From JACMQX01 sp044225675 (GTDB taxonomy: Bacteria > Pseudomonadota > Gammaproteobacteria > Burkholderiales > Burkholderiaceae_C), in assembly GCA_044225675.1 (NCBI GenBank), contig JBGAIH010000029.1:1-64000 (forward strand): DNA of 64,000 nucleotides. Reading direction: 5' to 3'. The notes under the pieces were generated by a model. It made no database searches. It was given only the letters and a program-made list of their open reading frames with translations, and was not told the DNA's origin. A program made the translations under genes and the position numbers. This document shows positions 1-8,671 of this stretch, piece after piece (within the stretch, counting starts at the first letter, position 1; every line of letters starts with the position of its first letter).

Positions 1-2
1 AC

Positions 3-101
3 CGCGGCCTGCACAAGAACGCGACGCGCGCGTTCACCGCGTTGGCATTGGTCAACATCTACATGAGCCGAGGGCTGTTGCTGGCACAGGTGCGTCCGTA
101 A
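3..101 (+). CDS. IS5-like transposase, C-terminal end only
   Basis: The reading frame enters from the left edge and ends in RGLHKNATRAFTALALVNIY followed by about a dozen residues and a TAA stop. The pattern R-G-L-x-K-N-x-x-R...ALANLY is the usual C-terminus of IS5-family DDE transposases. Only 32 residues are in the window, so neither intactness nor subgroup can be judged. The right inverted repeat must lie in the following ~150 bases but cannot be recognised without the left end. It is the only mobile-element trace seen in the window. Confidence 0.6.
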   Translation, partial: RGLHKNATRAFTALALVNIYMSRGLLLAQVRP

Positions 102-477
102 GGGACAAAGAGAGGCCGCAAGGCCTTCGAAAGCAGCAGGGAAACGCCCAAGTCCGCCGTCTTGGGCATGAACACGCGCAATGTGAAATGGGGTCATCGA
201 GCGTTGCGGAAATCGAGGGCTAAATCAGCGTAGCCTTAACGTTTTTTCCCTTCCTGCACGCTCATAGGGGAGGAGCGCGATGTTGCCTATGCAGATTGGT
301 TCTTTCGTGTAAACCCACGGCAGGAAGAAGAGAAGAGCCATTGAAACTCCGGGCTACGGTGCACGCAGAAGCCAATCTTCAGGCAAATTGTGCTGTGGTA
401 GAAACGGTGGTAGTCTCCCCTAAACCACATTGGCCGACTTTCTCTCCCTGAGGAGAGGCGCATCGGGTTTCAGCGAC
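102..477. other. intergenic region between transposase and tRNA-Arg
   Basis: No credible gene lies in these 376 bases. The first ~130 bases probably contain the right end of the IS element. The base composition is less GC-rich than the rest of the window, which suits element-derived or junction DNA. No terminator-like hairpin or CRISPR-like repeat was seen. Confidence 0.4.
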
Positions 478-552
478 TGGTCCCCTCGACAGGAATCGAA
501 CCTGTATCTGGCGCTTAGGAGGCACCCGTTCTATCCATTGAACTACGAGGAG
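478..552 (-). tRNA. tRNA-Arg (anticodon CCT)
   Basis: On the minus strand the sequence folds as a complete tRNA. The acceptor CTCCTCG pairs with CGAGGGG (one G-T pair), followed by discriminator A and an encoded CCA end. The D-arm region GTTCAATGGATAGAAC is typical. The anticodon stem GGTGC/GCGCC closes the loop CTCCTAA, so the anticodon is CCT, reading the rare Arg codon AGG. The T-arm has CAGGTTCGATTCCTG with the invariant TTCGA. tRNA genes are common integration sites, and an IS end lies nearby, but no attachment-site duplication was seen. Confidence 0.95.
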
Positions 553-603
553 GGCGACGCGGATTGTATGGCCTCGGGGCGGGGTGGCCGCGCGACGGGG
601 CGC

Positions 604-3600
604 TCACTCATACGGCAGGGTGAAGATCAGGTCGACCGCGCTTTGCTCGCCGGTCTGGGCGCGCAGGGTGAAGCGCCTGGACAGGTCGTAGAAGAAGTAG
701 AAGGTGCCCAGCGTGCCGGCGAGGCTGCGTTCGTAGGCGACGTAGAAGTCGCGTGAGAAGCGCTTGCCCAGAGTGACGGCGGCGGCGCTGGTGGTGCCGT
801 CGGCGGCGGTGGCCGAGCCGCGGAAGGAAAGTTCGTCGAGCCCGAAGGCCTGGGCAAAGCCGCCGGCCGGGGCGCCGCCGCGGCTGCCGAGCAGCGCGAT
901 GGCGGCCTGCTGCAGCACGGCCGACTCCGCGCCGCCCGCTGCCGCCGCGCGGCCGAGCACCAGCCAGGCGAGCTTTTCGGCGTCGGGCAGCTCGGGGCTG
1001 GAATACAGGCGCACGCGCGGCGCCAGCGCGGTGCCGGTGATCTGCACGCCAACGCGCTGGCTGAGGTTGGGGCGGATGGCCAGGACGTCGAGCGACGGGT
1101 TGTCGAAGGGGCCGGAGAAGCGCAGCACGCCTTCCTCGATGTTGAGGTACTGGCCGTAGGCGCGGTAGGTGCCGGCGACGGCGCGGACCTCACCGGTCAG
1201 GCGCGGCGCGGCAACGGCGCCGGCCGTGGTGTGCAGATTGAGCGTGCCGGCCAGGCGGGTGTTGACGCCCCGGCCCTGGACGCGGAAGTCGTTGCCGAGC
1301 GCGAGGGTGATGGCCACGTCGGGCTGCACGCGCACCCCGCCTCGGCCGCCTTCGGCTGCGGGCGCGGCGCCGGCGCGGGGCACGGACGAGCGCACGACGA
1401 CGTCGTTGCCGAGGGTGGGCGTGGTCTCGTCGGGCAGGATGATCAGGGCCTGGTCGGCGCGCAGATTGCCGCGCAGCTCGATGCGGGTGTCCACCAGCCG
1501 GGCCTGCAGCGCGCCCGAGACGGTGAGCCGCCGGTCGGCCCGCGCGCTGACGCGCAGCGCCTCGGCCCGCGCGCCCAGCTCCATCTGCAGGCGCTGGGCA
1601 ATGCCCGCATCGGCCGGCGCACCGGGCAGCCACGCCACGAAGCCGCTGATGGTGAGCAGGCCGCCGCTGGCGGGGCCGGATGCGTTGGCACCGCCGGCCG
1701 CGCCCGCCCCTGCACCGGCACGGGCTGTACCGGCAGGCGCTGCACCGACAGCCGCTGCACCGACAGGCGCGCCATGCAGGCTGAATTCGTCGATGCCCAG
1801 CCGCAGGCCGCTCAAGGTGGCGCGCAGCCGGCCGCCGCTGAACTCGATGCCTTCGACCACCGAGCGAATCGCCAGTTCGTCGGCCTGCAGGGTGCCTGTC
1901 CAGTGCGGGGCATTGCGCGTGCCGCTCAGCGTGGCGCGCGCGTCGAGCGTGCCGCGCATGCGCCAGCCCGGCGGCGCCAGCACCGACCAGACGCCGACGC
2001 GCGGCAGCTGGGCGCGCACGCTGCCCGACAGCGGCGCATCCTGCGGCCACTGCCAGCCACTCGCGCTGGCCACGACGCGCGTGCCCAGCTCGGCCGTGAC
2101 CTGGCCGGCGTTCTCGCTGTCCCAGCGCAGCGCGGCGCGCAGGCTCTCGCCGTCGCTCGTGAGGCGGAGGCTGGCCTCGCGCACGCCGGCATTGATCTGG
2201 GTGCCGCTGTCGGTCTGCACGCGCAGGTCACCGCTGCGCCGCTGCAGGCTGGCCTGCAGGCGCAGGCCGCCTTCGGTCTGCAGGTCCCAGCCGCCGTCGA
2301 ACACCATGTCGCCGACGAGTCCGAGGTTCGCGAGCTGCGTGTCGCCCAGCAGCTCGACCCAGCCGAGCGGCAGGCCGCTGATGCGGCCCTGGGTGCGCAG
2401 CGCGGCACGGCCGGCCGCGCCGCCGCTGCTGCGCCAGCTGAGCGGCTGCCAGGCCACCGTGGCCGTGCCGGGAACCGGCCCGCCGATGGCGGCCTCGCCC
2501 GCGCCGGCCTGCAGCAGGCCGGCCTGCCAGCTGAGGTCGACGGGGGCGCGCAGCTGCACGGTCCAGGTGCCGGGCCGGAAGCTGTCCTGCACCTGCGCGG
2601 CGGCCTGCATCAGGCGGGCCTGCCAGCCGCCCGACGCGGTGCTGCCGCCGGTGGCGTCGAGCTGCAGCCGCACGCGCTGGCTGCCGCGCTCGGCCCGGCC
2701 GGCGGCCTGCAGGCGCATGCCGGTGAGCGGCCCGTCAAGCGCAGCGGTGAGCTCGCGCAGCCGCAGCGCCTCGCCGGCCGGCTTGCCGCTCTGGCGCAGG
2801 TCGGCACGCGGCACGGCCAGCCGGGCCTGCAGGTGGAGGTTGCGGCCCTGGGCCTGCCAGCCGCCCTGCCAGCGGGCGGTGAGCCGGCCTTCGCCCTCCA
2901 CGGCCAGGGCGCCTGTCAGGGCCTGGGCGCCGGGCCACTGGGCGAGCCACTGGCTTGCGGCAGCGGCGTTCTTCACCTCCAGTGACAAGTCGCCTGCGCC
3001 ATCGTTGGCGGCGAGCCGGCCGGCGGCCGTGGCCTGCAGGCCGGGCGCATCAAGCCGCAGTTGCCCACTGCCGGCGCGGACGGCGGGCTGCAGTTCCAGC
3101 TTCTCGCCCAGCAGCACGGCGTCGCTGGTGGCCAGGCGCAGGGTGTCCAGGCTCAGCCGGCCCTGCTCCCAGCGCCCCCGGGCCGCACCGTCCTTGAGCC
3201 GCAGGCCGCGCAGGGTCGAGGCCGGCGGCTGCGTGGCCGATGGCTGCAGGCGCGCGTCAAAGCTCACGCCCCGGCCGGCGGCGCGCGCCTCCACCGTGCC
3301 GTCGAGCGCCGCGGCCGCCAGGCGCGTGTCGAGGCCCGCAGGATTGATCTGGCGCAGGCGGGCCGTGCCCTCCCAGGCGGTGATGGCGGGCCCGGCAGAA
3401 GAGGCTTGGGCTGACGCCGCGGACGATGATGCGGCGGAGGCCGCAGCGGACGGCGGGGCGGCCGTAGCGGTCGAGGCTTTTGCAGGGGGCGAGCCCGCCG
3501 TGCGGGCGGACCCGCTCAGCTCCAGCTGCCCGCCGGCGAGCGTGGCCTGCAGGCTGTCCACCGTCCATCCCTCGGGGCCGTAGCGGCCCCGGCCGCGCGC

Positions 3601-4593
3601 CGTCTGCAACGGCAGGCGTTGCCGGTCCCAGGGGCCGGCGGCGGCGTTGCGCAGGTCCGCCTGGGCCTGCCACCGGACGGCGTCGGCACCGGCGGGCTGC
3701 ACCTGCACCTGCCCGTCGAGCAGGGTGTGCGGCGCCTGCGGCCAGAGCAGGGCGAGGTCGAGCCGTGCAAAGCGCGCATCGGCCTGCATCAGCGGCTGCG
3801 GCGCCCAGGGCATGAGCCGTGCGGTGACGCTGGCGCGCAGGGCCTGCGTGGGCGATGGCGACGCCTCGGCCGGCGCGAGCCGGGCGTCGATGTCGAGCGT
3901 GGCGCTGGCGCCGGCGAGCGTGCCCTGCACGGTGGCGGTGGCGCGCACGGGCAGCGTTCCCTGGGCGCCGGGCAGCGGGGCCTGCAGCTCGCCTTGCAGC
4001 CGCGCGTCGAGCGCCATGGGGGCCTGCGCGCCGAGCGTGGCGCGTCCGGCGTAGCGGCCGGCGGCCAGTGCGGCGCTGTCCAGGTCGAGCGCATGCCGGA
4101 TGTGGTCGTAGCGGTAACGGCCGGCAAGGCTGGTGGCGGTGAGGGGCGTCGCCCCTTTCCATTCGAAACGGTCCACCTGGAAGCCCAGGTCCACGCCGAC
4201 CGGCAGGACGAGCCGGGTAAGCGGCTCGGTGGGCGCGGCCGGCCTGCGGTCGTCCACCGTGAGCTGGCCCACGCGAAGCTGTTCGATGCGCAGCTGGCGG
4301 TCGAGCAGGGCCATCGGCTGCCAGCCGAACGAAACATCGCGGGCCTCGACGACCAGGCCGTCAGCGCTCCAGCGCAGCAGGCCGATGCGTCCGCCCGCGC
4401 GCAGCGAGCCCGTCACGTCCGTGGCCTCCAGCGTCTGGCCGGCCGGCAGGTAGCGCGCGGCGCGCGACAGGCTGGCGGCCAGCGAGTCGCCGCTGCCGGT
4501 CCACCACCAGAGGCCGGCCGCGAGCAGCAGCGCAAGCACCACGGGCGTGAGCACCAGCCACGCCAGCCAGGCAAGCAGTCGTCGCACGCGCAT
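604..4593 (-). CDS. tamB: translocation and assembly module protein TamB
   Basis: Large inner-membrane-anchored periplasmic protein (1329 aa) of the AsmA/TamB (DUF490) superfamily. It bridges the envelope and works with the outer-membrane barrel TamA in outer-membrane protein or lipid homeostasis. The start MRVRRLLAWLAW is followed by one hydrophobic segment (about residues 5-30), then a very long beta-rich periplasmic region, and the C-terminal TamB domain ending FTLPYE. The open frame extends 75 codons upstream into tamA, but the ATG at 4593 shares a base with the tamA stop (TGATG), fitting translational coupling. An Ala/Gly/Pro-rich insert (residues ~942-957) is encoded by three 15-bp tandem repeats resembling those in tamA. 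Confidence 0.93.
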   Translation of the reverse strand: MRVRRLLAWLAWLVLTPVVLALLLAAGLWWWTGSGDSLAASLSRAARYLPAGQTLEATDVTGSLRAGGRIGLLRWSADGLVVEARDVSFGWQPMALLDRQLRIEQLRVGQLTVDDRRPAAPTEPLTRLVLPVGVDLGFQVDRFEWKGATPLTATSLAGRYRYDHIRHALDLDSAALAAGRYAGRATLGAQAPMALDARLQGELQAPLPGAQGTLPVRATATVQGTLAGASATLDIDARLAPAEASPSPTQALRASVTARLMPWAPQPLMQADARFARLDLALLWPQAPHTLLDGQVQVQPAGADAVRWQAQADLRNAAAGPWDRQRLPLQTARGRGRYGPEGWTVDSLQATLAGGQLELSGSARTAGSPPAKASTATAAPPSAAASAASSSAASAQASSAGPAITAWEGTARLRQINPAGLDTRLAAAALDGTVEARAAGRGVSFDARLQPSATQPPASTLRGLRLKDGAARGRWEQGRLSLDTLRLATSDAVLLGEKLELQPAVRAGSGQLRLDAPGLQATAAGRLAANDGAGDLSLEVKNAAAASQWLAQWPGAQALTGALAVEGEGRLTARWQGGWQAQGRNLHLQARLAVPRADLRQSGKPAGEALRLRELTAALDGPLTGMRLQAAGRAERGSQRVRLQLDATGGSTASGGWQARLMQAAAQVQDSFRPGTWTVQLRAPVDLSWQAGLLQAGAGEAAIGGPVPGTATVAWQPLSWRSSGGAAGRAALRTQGRISGLPLGWVELLGDTQLANLGLVGDMVFDGGWDLQTEGGLRLQASLQRRSGDLRVQTDSGTQINAGVREASLRLTSDGESLRAALRWDSENAGQVTAELGTRVVASASGWQWPQDAPLSGSVRAQLPRVGVWSVLAPPGWRMRGTLDARATLSGTRNAPHWTGTLQADELAIRSVVEGIEFSGGRLRATLSGLRLGIDEFSLHGAPVGAAAVGAAPAGTARAGAGAGAAGGANASGPASGGLLTISGFVAWLPGAPADAGIAQRLQMELGARAEALRVSARADRRLTVSGALQARLVDTRIELRGNLRADQALIILPDETTPTLGNDVVVRSSVPRAGAAPAAEGGRGGVRVQPDVAITLALGNDFRVQGRGVNTRLAGTLNLHTTAGAVAAPRLTGEVRAVAGTYRAYGQYLNIEEGVLRFSGPFDNPSLDVLAIRPNLSQRVGVQITGTALAPRVRLYSSPELPDAEKLAWLVLGRAAAAGGAESAVLQQAAIALLGSRGGAPAGGFAQAFGLDELSFRGSATAADGTTSAAAVTLGKRFSRDFYVAYERSLAGTLGTFYFFYDLSRRFTLRAQTGEQSAVDLIFTLPYE
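1725..1769. repeat. 15-bp tandem repeat (3 copies) inside tamB
   Basis: Three adjacent 15-mers on the plus strand: CTGTACCGGCAGGCG, CTGCACCGACAGCCG, CTGCACCGACAGGCG. They preserve the tamB frame and encode a flexible Ala/Gly/Pro/Val stretch. The unit closely resembles the repeat in tamA; for example CTGTACGCTCAGGCG there matches the first copy at 13 of 15 positions. Confidence 0.8.
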
Positions 4594-6554
4594 CAGAAGG
4601 TGAACCCCACGTTCAGGTGCAGGCGAAAGCGCTGGGTTGCCACGCCGTAGGCCAGGTCCACCTGCAGCGGGCCGACCGGGCTGCGCCAGCGCGCGCCCAC
4701 GCCCACGCCGACCTTGGCCTTGAGCTCGGCGGGCCGGTCGGCTACGGCGCCGGCGTCCACGAACACCGCCGTTTCCCAGTCGCTGACCTGGCCGTTGATG
4801 ACGAGCGGCCGCTGCCACTCGACGCTGCCCACGCTGAGGTAGCGGCCCGCGCTGATCTGGCCCGGCCCGCTCTGGATGCCGATGTCGCGCAGGCCGTAGC
4901 CGCGCACGGAGTTGTCGCCGCCGGCCAGAAACAGCTGCGTGCTGGGCAGCGTGGCGCCCTCGCGCGCGAGCACCGCGCCGCCTTCGGCCCGCAGCGCGAT
5001 GCGCCCGCCGCGTCCGCGCGAGCCGTCGGCCTGCGTGATGCCGGCCAGCGGCCAGTAGCCGAGCCAGTTGGCGCGGGTGCGGAAGAACGGATTCTGCTGG
5101 CCGCCGAGCGTGGTGCCGCCGCCCAGCTCCACGCCCAGGCCCCAGCCGCGCGACGGGAAGAACACGCTGTCGAAGTTGCGCTGGGTCCAGGCGTAGTTGG
5201 CCGAGATCGACGAAGCCTCCGACGACAGCCCGACGCCACTGTCGCGCGCCTGGTCGTACTGCAGGTAGTAGTTGCGGTCGATGCGCTCGCCGGTCTGCGA
5301 ACGCCCGAGGCGGTAGCGTTGGCTGCTGGTGCGGACCTCGTTGGTCTCCTTGCTCTGGAACAGCGCCGAGGTGACCCAGCGCCAGTAGCCCGCGTCGGGC
5401 TGGGACGTCAGCTCGGTGCCCAGCGACTGCGTGTCGCGGTCGACGGCGATCTTGCTGATCGCGCGCCAGCCCAGCAGCGGCAGCTTGTGGTGGGTGTGCT
5501 CCACCGAGATGCGCGGCCCGGAGTCGGTGCTCGCGCCCACGCCCAGGACGATCTTCTGCAGCTTGGCCTCGCGCACCTGCGCGATGACGGGCGCGGCCTG
5601 CGGGTCGCCCGCAGTGTCGAGCGTGAGGAACACCGAGTCGTAGTAGCCGCTGTCGGCCACGCGCTGCTGCGCTTCGAGCAGGCGCTGCTGGTCGTAGTCG
5701 GCGCCGGTGGGCACGCGGGCCAGACGCTCGACCAGCTCGGGGCCGAAGTGCGAATGGCCGCTGACCTGCATCGGGCCGAAGCGGAAGGCCGGGCCGGAGT
5801 CGAGCCTGAGCGAGAGGGTGGCGGTGCGCTGGTCGGCATCAATGTCGGCGCGGCTCGTCTCGATCTGGCCGAGCGGATAGCGCAGGCTGGTCAGCAGCCG
5901 CAGCGCCACGGCCTTGGCGTCGTCCCAGCCGGCCTGGGAGAAGGCCATGCCGGGACGCAGCGGCCAGTCGGCCTGGATCGAGGCGCGCTGCGTCGCGGCG
6001 GCGCTGTCGGTGGCGACCGGCCCGCTGAAGCCGATGTCGACCTGGCTGATGCGCACCGGCTGGCCGGGCTGCACCGTGAGGATGACGGTGCGCGGGGCAC
6101 CCGCAGGCGCCGCAGCCGCAGGCGTCGCACCCGCAGGCGCCGTGCCCGCAGGCGCCGCACCCTCGGGGGCTGTGCCCTCGGGCGCTGTACGCTCAGGCGC
6201 TGCGCCCTCGCGCAGCTCGATCGAGATGTCGGGCGAGAAGTAGCCCAGCGTACCCAGCAGATCGCGCACATTGGCGTCGGCCGCGGCCAGCAGGCGGCGC
6301 AGCTCGTTGGTGTCGAGGTCGGGCAGGTCGCGGTAGCGCAGCATCTCCAGGTGCCGCAGCAGGTACTGGCGCACGTTGTCAGGGGCGCGCACTTCGAGGT
6401 TGAAGGCCGGCGGCGCGGCGGGTGCGGCGCTGGCGTCGGCACGCAGCCCGGCGAACGGCCCTGACAACGGGCCAGAGAGGGGCCCGGAGGCGCAGCCGGA
6501 CACGGCCAACAGCGCCGGCCACAGCATCAGCGCACACAGGAACCGACGGATCAT
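4593..6554 (-). CDS. tamA: autotransporter assembly factor TamA (BamA/Omp85 superfamily)
   Basis: 653-aa outer-membrane protein: N-terminal export signal, POTRA domains (roughly residues 50-330) and a C-terminal 16-strand-type Omp85 barrel ending FRLHLNVGFTF, with the terminal aromatic residue expected for BAM-dependent insertion. It partners TamB, whose start codon overlaps this stop. The signal sequence ends LLAVSGC, matching a lipobox with Cys at residue 21, unusual for an Omp85 barrel. Between the first two POTRA segments lies a pentapeptide repeat (about residues 118-153, APEGT/APAGT-like) encoded by 15-bp repeats. The start lies 4 bp after the vwa stop, so it is probably in the same operon. 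Confidence 0.92.
   Translation of the reverse strand: MIRRFLCALMLWPALLAVSGCASGPLSGPLSGPFAGLRADASAAPAAPPAFNLEVRAPDNVRQYLLRHLEMLRYRDLPDLDTNELRRLLAAADANVRDLLGTLGYFSPDISIELREGAAPERTAPEGTAPEGAAPAGTAPAGATPAAAAPAGAPRTVILTVQPGQPVRISQVDIGFSGPVATDSAAATQRASIQADWPLRPGMAFSQAGWDDAKAVALRLLTSLRYPLGQIETSRADIDADQRTATLSLRLDSGPAFRFGPMQVSGHSHFGPELVERLARVPTGADYDQQRLLEAQQRVADSGYYDSVFLTLDTAGDPQAAPVIAQVREAKLQKIVLGVGASTDSGPRISVEHTHHKLPLLGWRAISKIAVDRDTQSLGTELTSQPDAGYWRWVTSALFQSKETNEVRTSSQRYRLGRSQTGERIDRNYYLQYDQARDSGVGLSSEASSISANYAWTQRNFDSVFFPSRGWGLGVELGGGTTLGGQQNPFFRTRANWLGYWPLAGITQADGSRGRGGRIALRAEGGAVLAREGATLPSTQLFLAGGDNSVRGYGLRDIGIQSGPGQISAGRYLSVGSVEWQRPLVINGQVSDWETAVFVDAGAVADRPAELKAKVGVGVGARWRSPVGPLQVDLAYGVATQRFRLHLNVGFTF
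6095..6199. repeat. 15-bp tandem repeat (about 7 copies) inside tamA
   Basis: Seven consecutive degenerate 15-mers on the plus strand, e.g. CTGTGCCCTCGGGCG (6170-6184) and CTGTACGCTCAGGCG (6185-6199). They encode Ala-Pro-Glu/Ala-Gly-Thr/Ala pentapeptides in a linker between POTRA regions. Copies differ mostly at synonymous or conservative positions, so the array is old enough to have diverged. It shares its unit with the tamB array at 1725-1769. Confidence 0.8.
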
Positions 6555-6558
6555 CGGC

Positions 6559-7749
6559 TCATTTTGACAGCAGGCGCATCGCCTCCTCGAGACCCTTGAT
6601 CGTCAAGGGGTACATGCGGTTGTTCATGAGCTGCTGGATCACACTGATGCTCTGGCGGTACTGCCAGACACCCTGTGGCTCGGGGTTGATCCAGGCGAAC
6701 TTGGGGAAGGCGTTGGTCAGGCGCTGCAGCCACTCGGCGCCGGCTTCCTCGTTGTTGTATTCGACGCTGCCGCCGGGCTGCAGGATCTCGTAGGGGCTCA
6801 TGGTCGCGTCGCCCACGAAGATCAGCTTGTAGTCCTTGTTGTACTTGCGGATGATGTCCAGCGTGGCGAACTTCTCCGAGAAGCGGCGGCGATTGTTCTT
6901 CCACATGAAGTCGTAGACGCAGTTGTGGAAGTAATAGAACTCCAGGTGCTTGAACTCGGTCTTGGTGGCCGAGAACAGCTCCTCCACGCGCTGGATGTGC
7001 TCGTCCATCGTGCCGCCCACGTCCATGAGCAGCAGCACCTTCACGTTGTTGTGGCGCTCGGGCACCATCTTGATGTCGAGGTAGCCGGCGTTGGCGGCGG
7101 TGGAGCGGATGGTGTCGGGCAGGTCCAGCTCCTCCTCCAGGCCCTCGCGCGCGAACTTGCGCAGCCTGCGCAGCGCCACCTTGATGTTGCGCGTGCCCAG
7201 CTCCTGCGAGTCGTCGTAGTCCTTGTAGGCACGCTGGTCCCAGACCTTGACGGCGCTCTTGTTGCGGCCCTTTTCCTGGCCGATGCGGATGCCCTGCGGA
7301 TTGAAGCCGTTGGCGCCGAAGGGCGAGGTGCCGCCGGTGCCGATCCACTTGCTGCCGCCCTCGTGGCGCTCCTTCTGCTCCTCGAAGCGCTTCTTGAGCG
7401 TCTCCATCAGCTCGTCCCAGCCCATCTTCTCGATCTTGGCCTTCTCCTCGGGGCTGAGTTCCAGCTCCAGGTTCTTGCGCAGCCATTCGAGCGGAATGTC
7501 CTTGGTGAAGTCGGCGATCATCTCCACGCCCTTGAAGTAGGCGGCGAAGGCTCGGTCGAACTTGTCGTAGTGCTTCTCGTCCTTGACCAGGGCCGTGCGC
7601 GACAGGTAGTAGAAGTCGTCGATGTGCCAGCCGTCTTCGCTGGCCGGGCCGACCACGCCCTCCTGCAGCGACTCCAGCAGCGTGAGGTATTCCTTGACCG
7701 AGACCGGCAGCTTGGCCGAGCGCAGGGTGTAGAAGAAGTCGATCAGCAT
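6559..7749 (-). CDS. VWA-domain protein, CoxE-like
   Basis: 396-aa cytoplasmic protein with a C-terminal von Willebrand factor A domain. The metal-site region reads LLLMDVGGTMD (residues 240-249), where the classical DxSxS is DxGGT, a variant I associate with this CoxE-like family. VWA proteins of this class work with MoxR AAA+ ATPases encoded nearby as metal-insertion or complex-assembly chaperones; a moxR gene sits three genes upstream on the same strand. Start chosen at MLIDFF because AAGGAG lies 5 nt upstream; the open frame runs 171 codons further back through the GNAT gene. Substrate unknown. Confidence 0.85.
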   Translation of the reverse strand: MLIDFFYTLRSAKLPVSVKEYLTLLESLQEGVVGPASEDGWHIDDFYYLSRTALVKDEKHYDKFDRAFAAYFKGVEMIADFTKDIPLEWLRKNLELELSPEEKAKIEKMGWDELMETLKKRFEEQKERHEGGSKWIGTGGTSPFGANGFNPQGIRIGQEKGRNKSAVKVWDQRAYKDYDDSQELGTRNIKVALRRLRKFAREGLEEELDLPDTIRSTAANAGYLDIKMVPERHNNVKVLLLMDVGGTMDEHIQRVEELFSATKTEFKHLEFYYFHNCVYDFMWKNNRRRFSEKFATLDIIRKYNKDYKLIFVGDATMSPYEILQPGGSVEYNNEEAGAEWLQRLTNAFPKFAWINPEPQGVWQYRQSISVIQQLMNNRMYPLTIKGLEEAMRLLSK

Positions 7750-7772
7750 GGGGGCTCCTTCGCAAGAGGTGT

Positions 7773-8369
7773 TCAGCCGCGCGGCTTGTCCAGCAGGTAC
7801 AGCAGCTGGGCGCGGGCTTCGGGCCACTCGCCGGCTCGCATGCTGTACATCACGGTGTCGCGGATGGTGCCGTCGCGGCGCAGGGCGTGGCCGCGGATGA
7901 CGCCGTCCTTCTTCGCGCCGAGCCGCTCGATGGCAGCTTGCGACGCGAAGTTGAAGTTGTCGGTGCGCCAGCCCACGACGAGCGCGTCGAGCGTCTCGAA
8001 GGCGTGGGTGAGCAGCAGCAGCTTGCAGGTGGTGTTGACGTGGGTGCGCTGGCAGCGCCGGGCGTACCAGGTGTAGCCGATCTCCACGCGGCGGATGGCC
8101 GGCACGATGTCGTGGTAGCTGGTGGAGCCGAGCACGTCGCCCGTCGCCTCCTCGATCACGGCGAACGCGAAGCGGTTGCCGTCCTCGCGCATCCTCAGCG
8201 CCGCCTCGATGTAGCCGCGGGTCTCGTGCGGCTCGGGCACGGAGGTGATGCGCAGCTTCCACAGCTGGCCGTCGGCGGCGGCAGCTTTCAGTCCGGCCTC
8301 GTGGTCGAGCGAGAGCGGCTCGAGCCTGATGCCGCGGGCAGTGAGGGTGACGGGGTTCACGTAAGCCAA
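7773..8369 (-). CDS. GNAT-family N-acetyltransferase (RimJ/RimL type)
   Basis: 198-aa acetyltransferase. It begins MAYVNPVTLTARGIRLEPLS, typical of RimJ/RimL-like GNAT proteins, and keeps the family blocks FAFAVIEEATGDVLGSTSY, IGYTWYARRCQRTHVNTTCK (acetyl-CoA loop region) and a late FASQAAIERLGAKKDGVIRG. The substrate cannot be deduced; relatives acetylate protein N-termini or small amines. It lies between the moxR/73-aa gene pair and the VWA gene on the same strand, 23 bp before vwa, so co-transcription is likely though the link to MoxR/VWA function is unclear. Confidence 0.88.
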   Translation of the reverse strand: MAYVNPVTLTARGIRLEPLSLDHEAGLKAAAADGQLWKLRITSVPEPHETRGYIEAALRMREDGNRFAFAVIEEATGDVLGSTSYHDIVPAIRRVEIGYTWYARRCQRTHVNTTCKLLLLTHAFETLDALVVGWRTDNFNFASQAAIERLGAKKDGVIRGHALRRDGTIRDTVMYSMRAGEWPEARAQLLYLLDKPRG

Positions 8370-8429
8370 AAGCAGATCCTCCGGTGTCTGATGGGGCGTT
8401 GCATCAAGCGGCGTGCGGGCGCGGGGCGA

Positions 8430-8651
8430 TCACTGGTCGCCGTCCTTGCGCCGCCCGGCGCGCCAGCGCCGCGCCAGCTGCAGGCCCGCTCCGCCGCCCA
8501 GGCCGACCAGCACGATGCCGCCGATGCTGCGGTTGTCGTAGCTGGGCGCGAAGATGTCCAGGCCCATGAGCTGCCCGGCCCAGAAGGCCAGCAGCGCGCC
8601 GCCTACGAAGCCGACGGCGTCGGACAGGCCCTCGACCAGCAACGGGTTCAT
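8430..8651 (-). CDS. small predicted membrane protein (73 aa)
   Basis: Unrecognised short protein starting MNPLLVEGLSDAVGFVGGAL, with two hydrophobic, Gly-rich segments (about residues 12-32 and 43-60) and a basic tail RRWRAGRRKDGDQ. The start is supported by GGAG 8 nt upstream on the minus strand. It lies 20 bp after moxR and 60 bp before the GNAT gene on the same strand. It is probably an inner-membrane protein co-expressed with the MoxR/VWA pair; no function can be assigned. Confidence 0.65.
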   Translation of the reverse strand: MNPLLVEGLSDAVGFVGGALLAFWAGQLMGLDIFAPSYDNRSIGGIVLVGLGGGAGLQLARRWRAGRRKDGDQ

Positions 8652-8671
8652 CCATGTCGCTCCGGCGTGGC

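Noticed and set aside
102..240. Right inverted repeat and target duplication of the IS element
   Set aside because: Without the left end in the window no inverted repeat can be matched, so boundaries are not called.
1169..3583. 804-codon plus-strand open frame inside tamB
   Set aside because: Antisense shadow of TamB; Arg/Ser/Ala-rich without domain signals.
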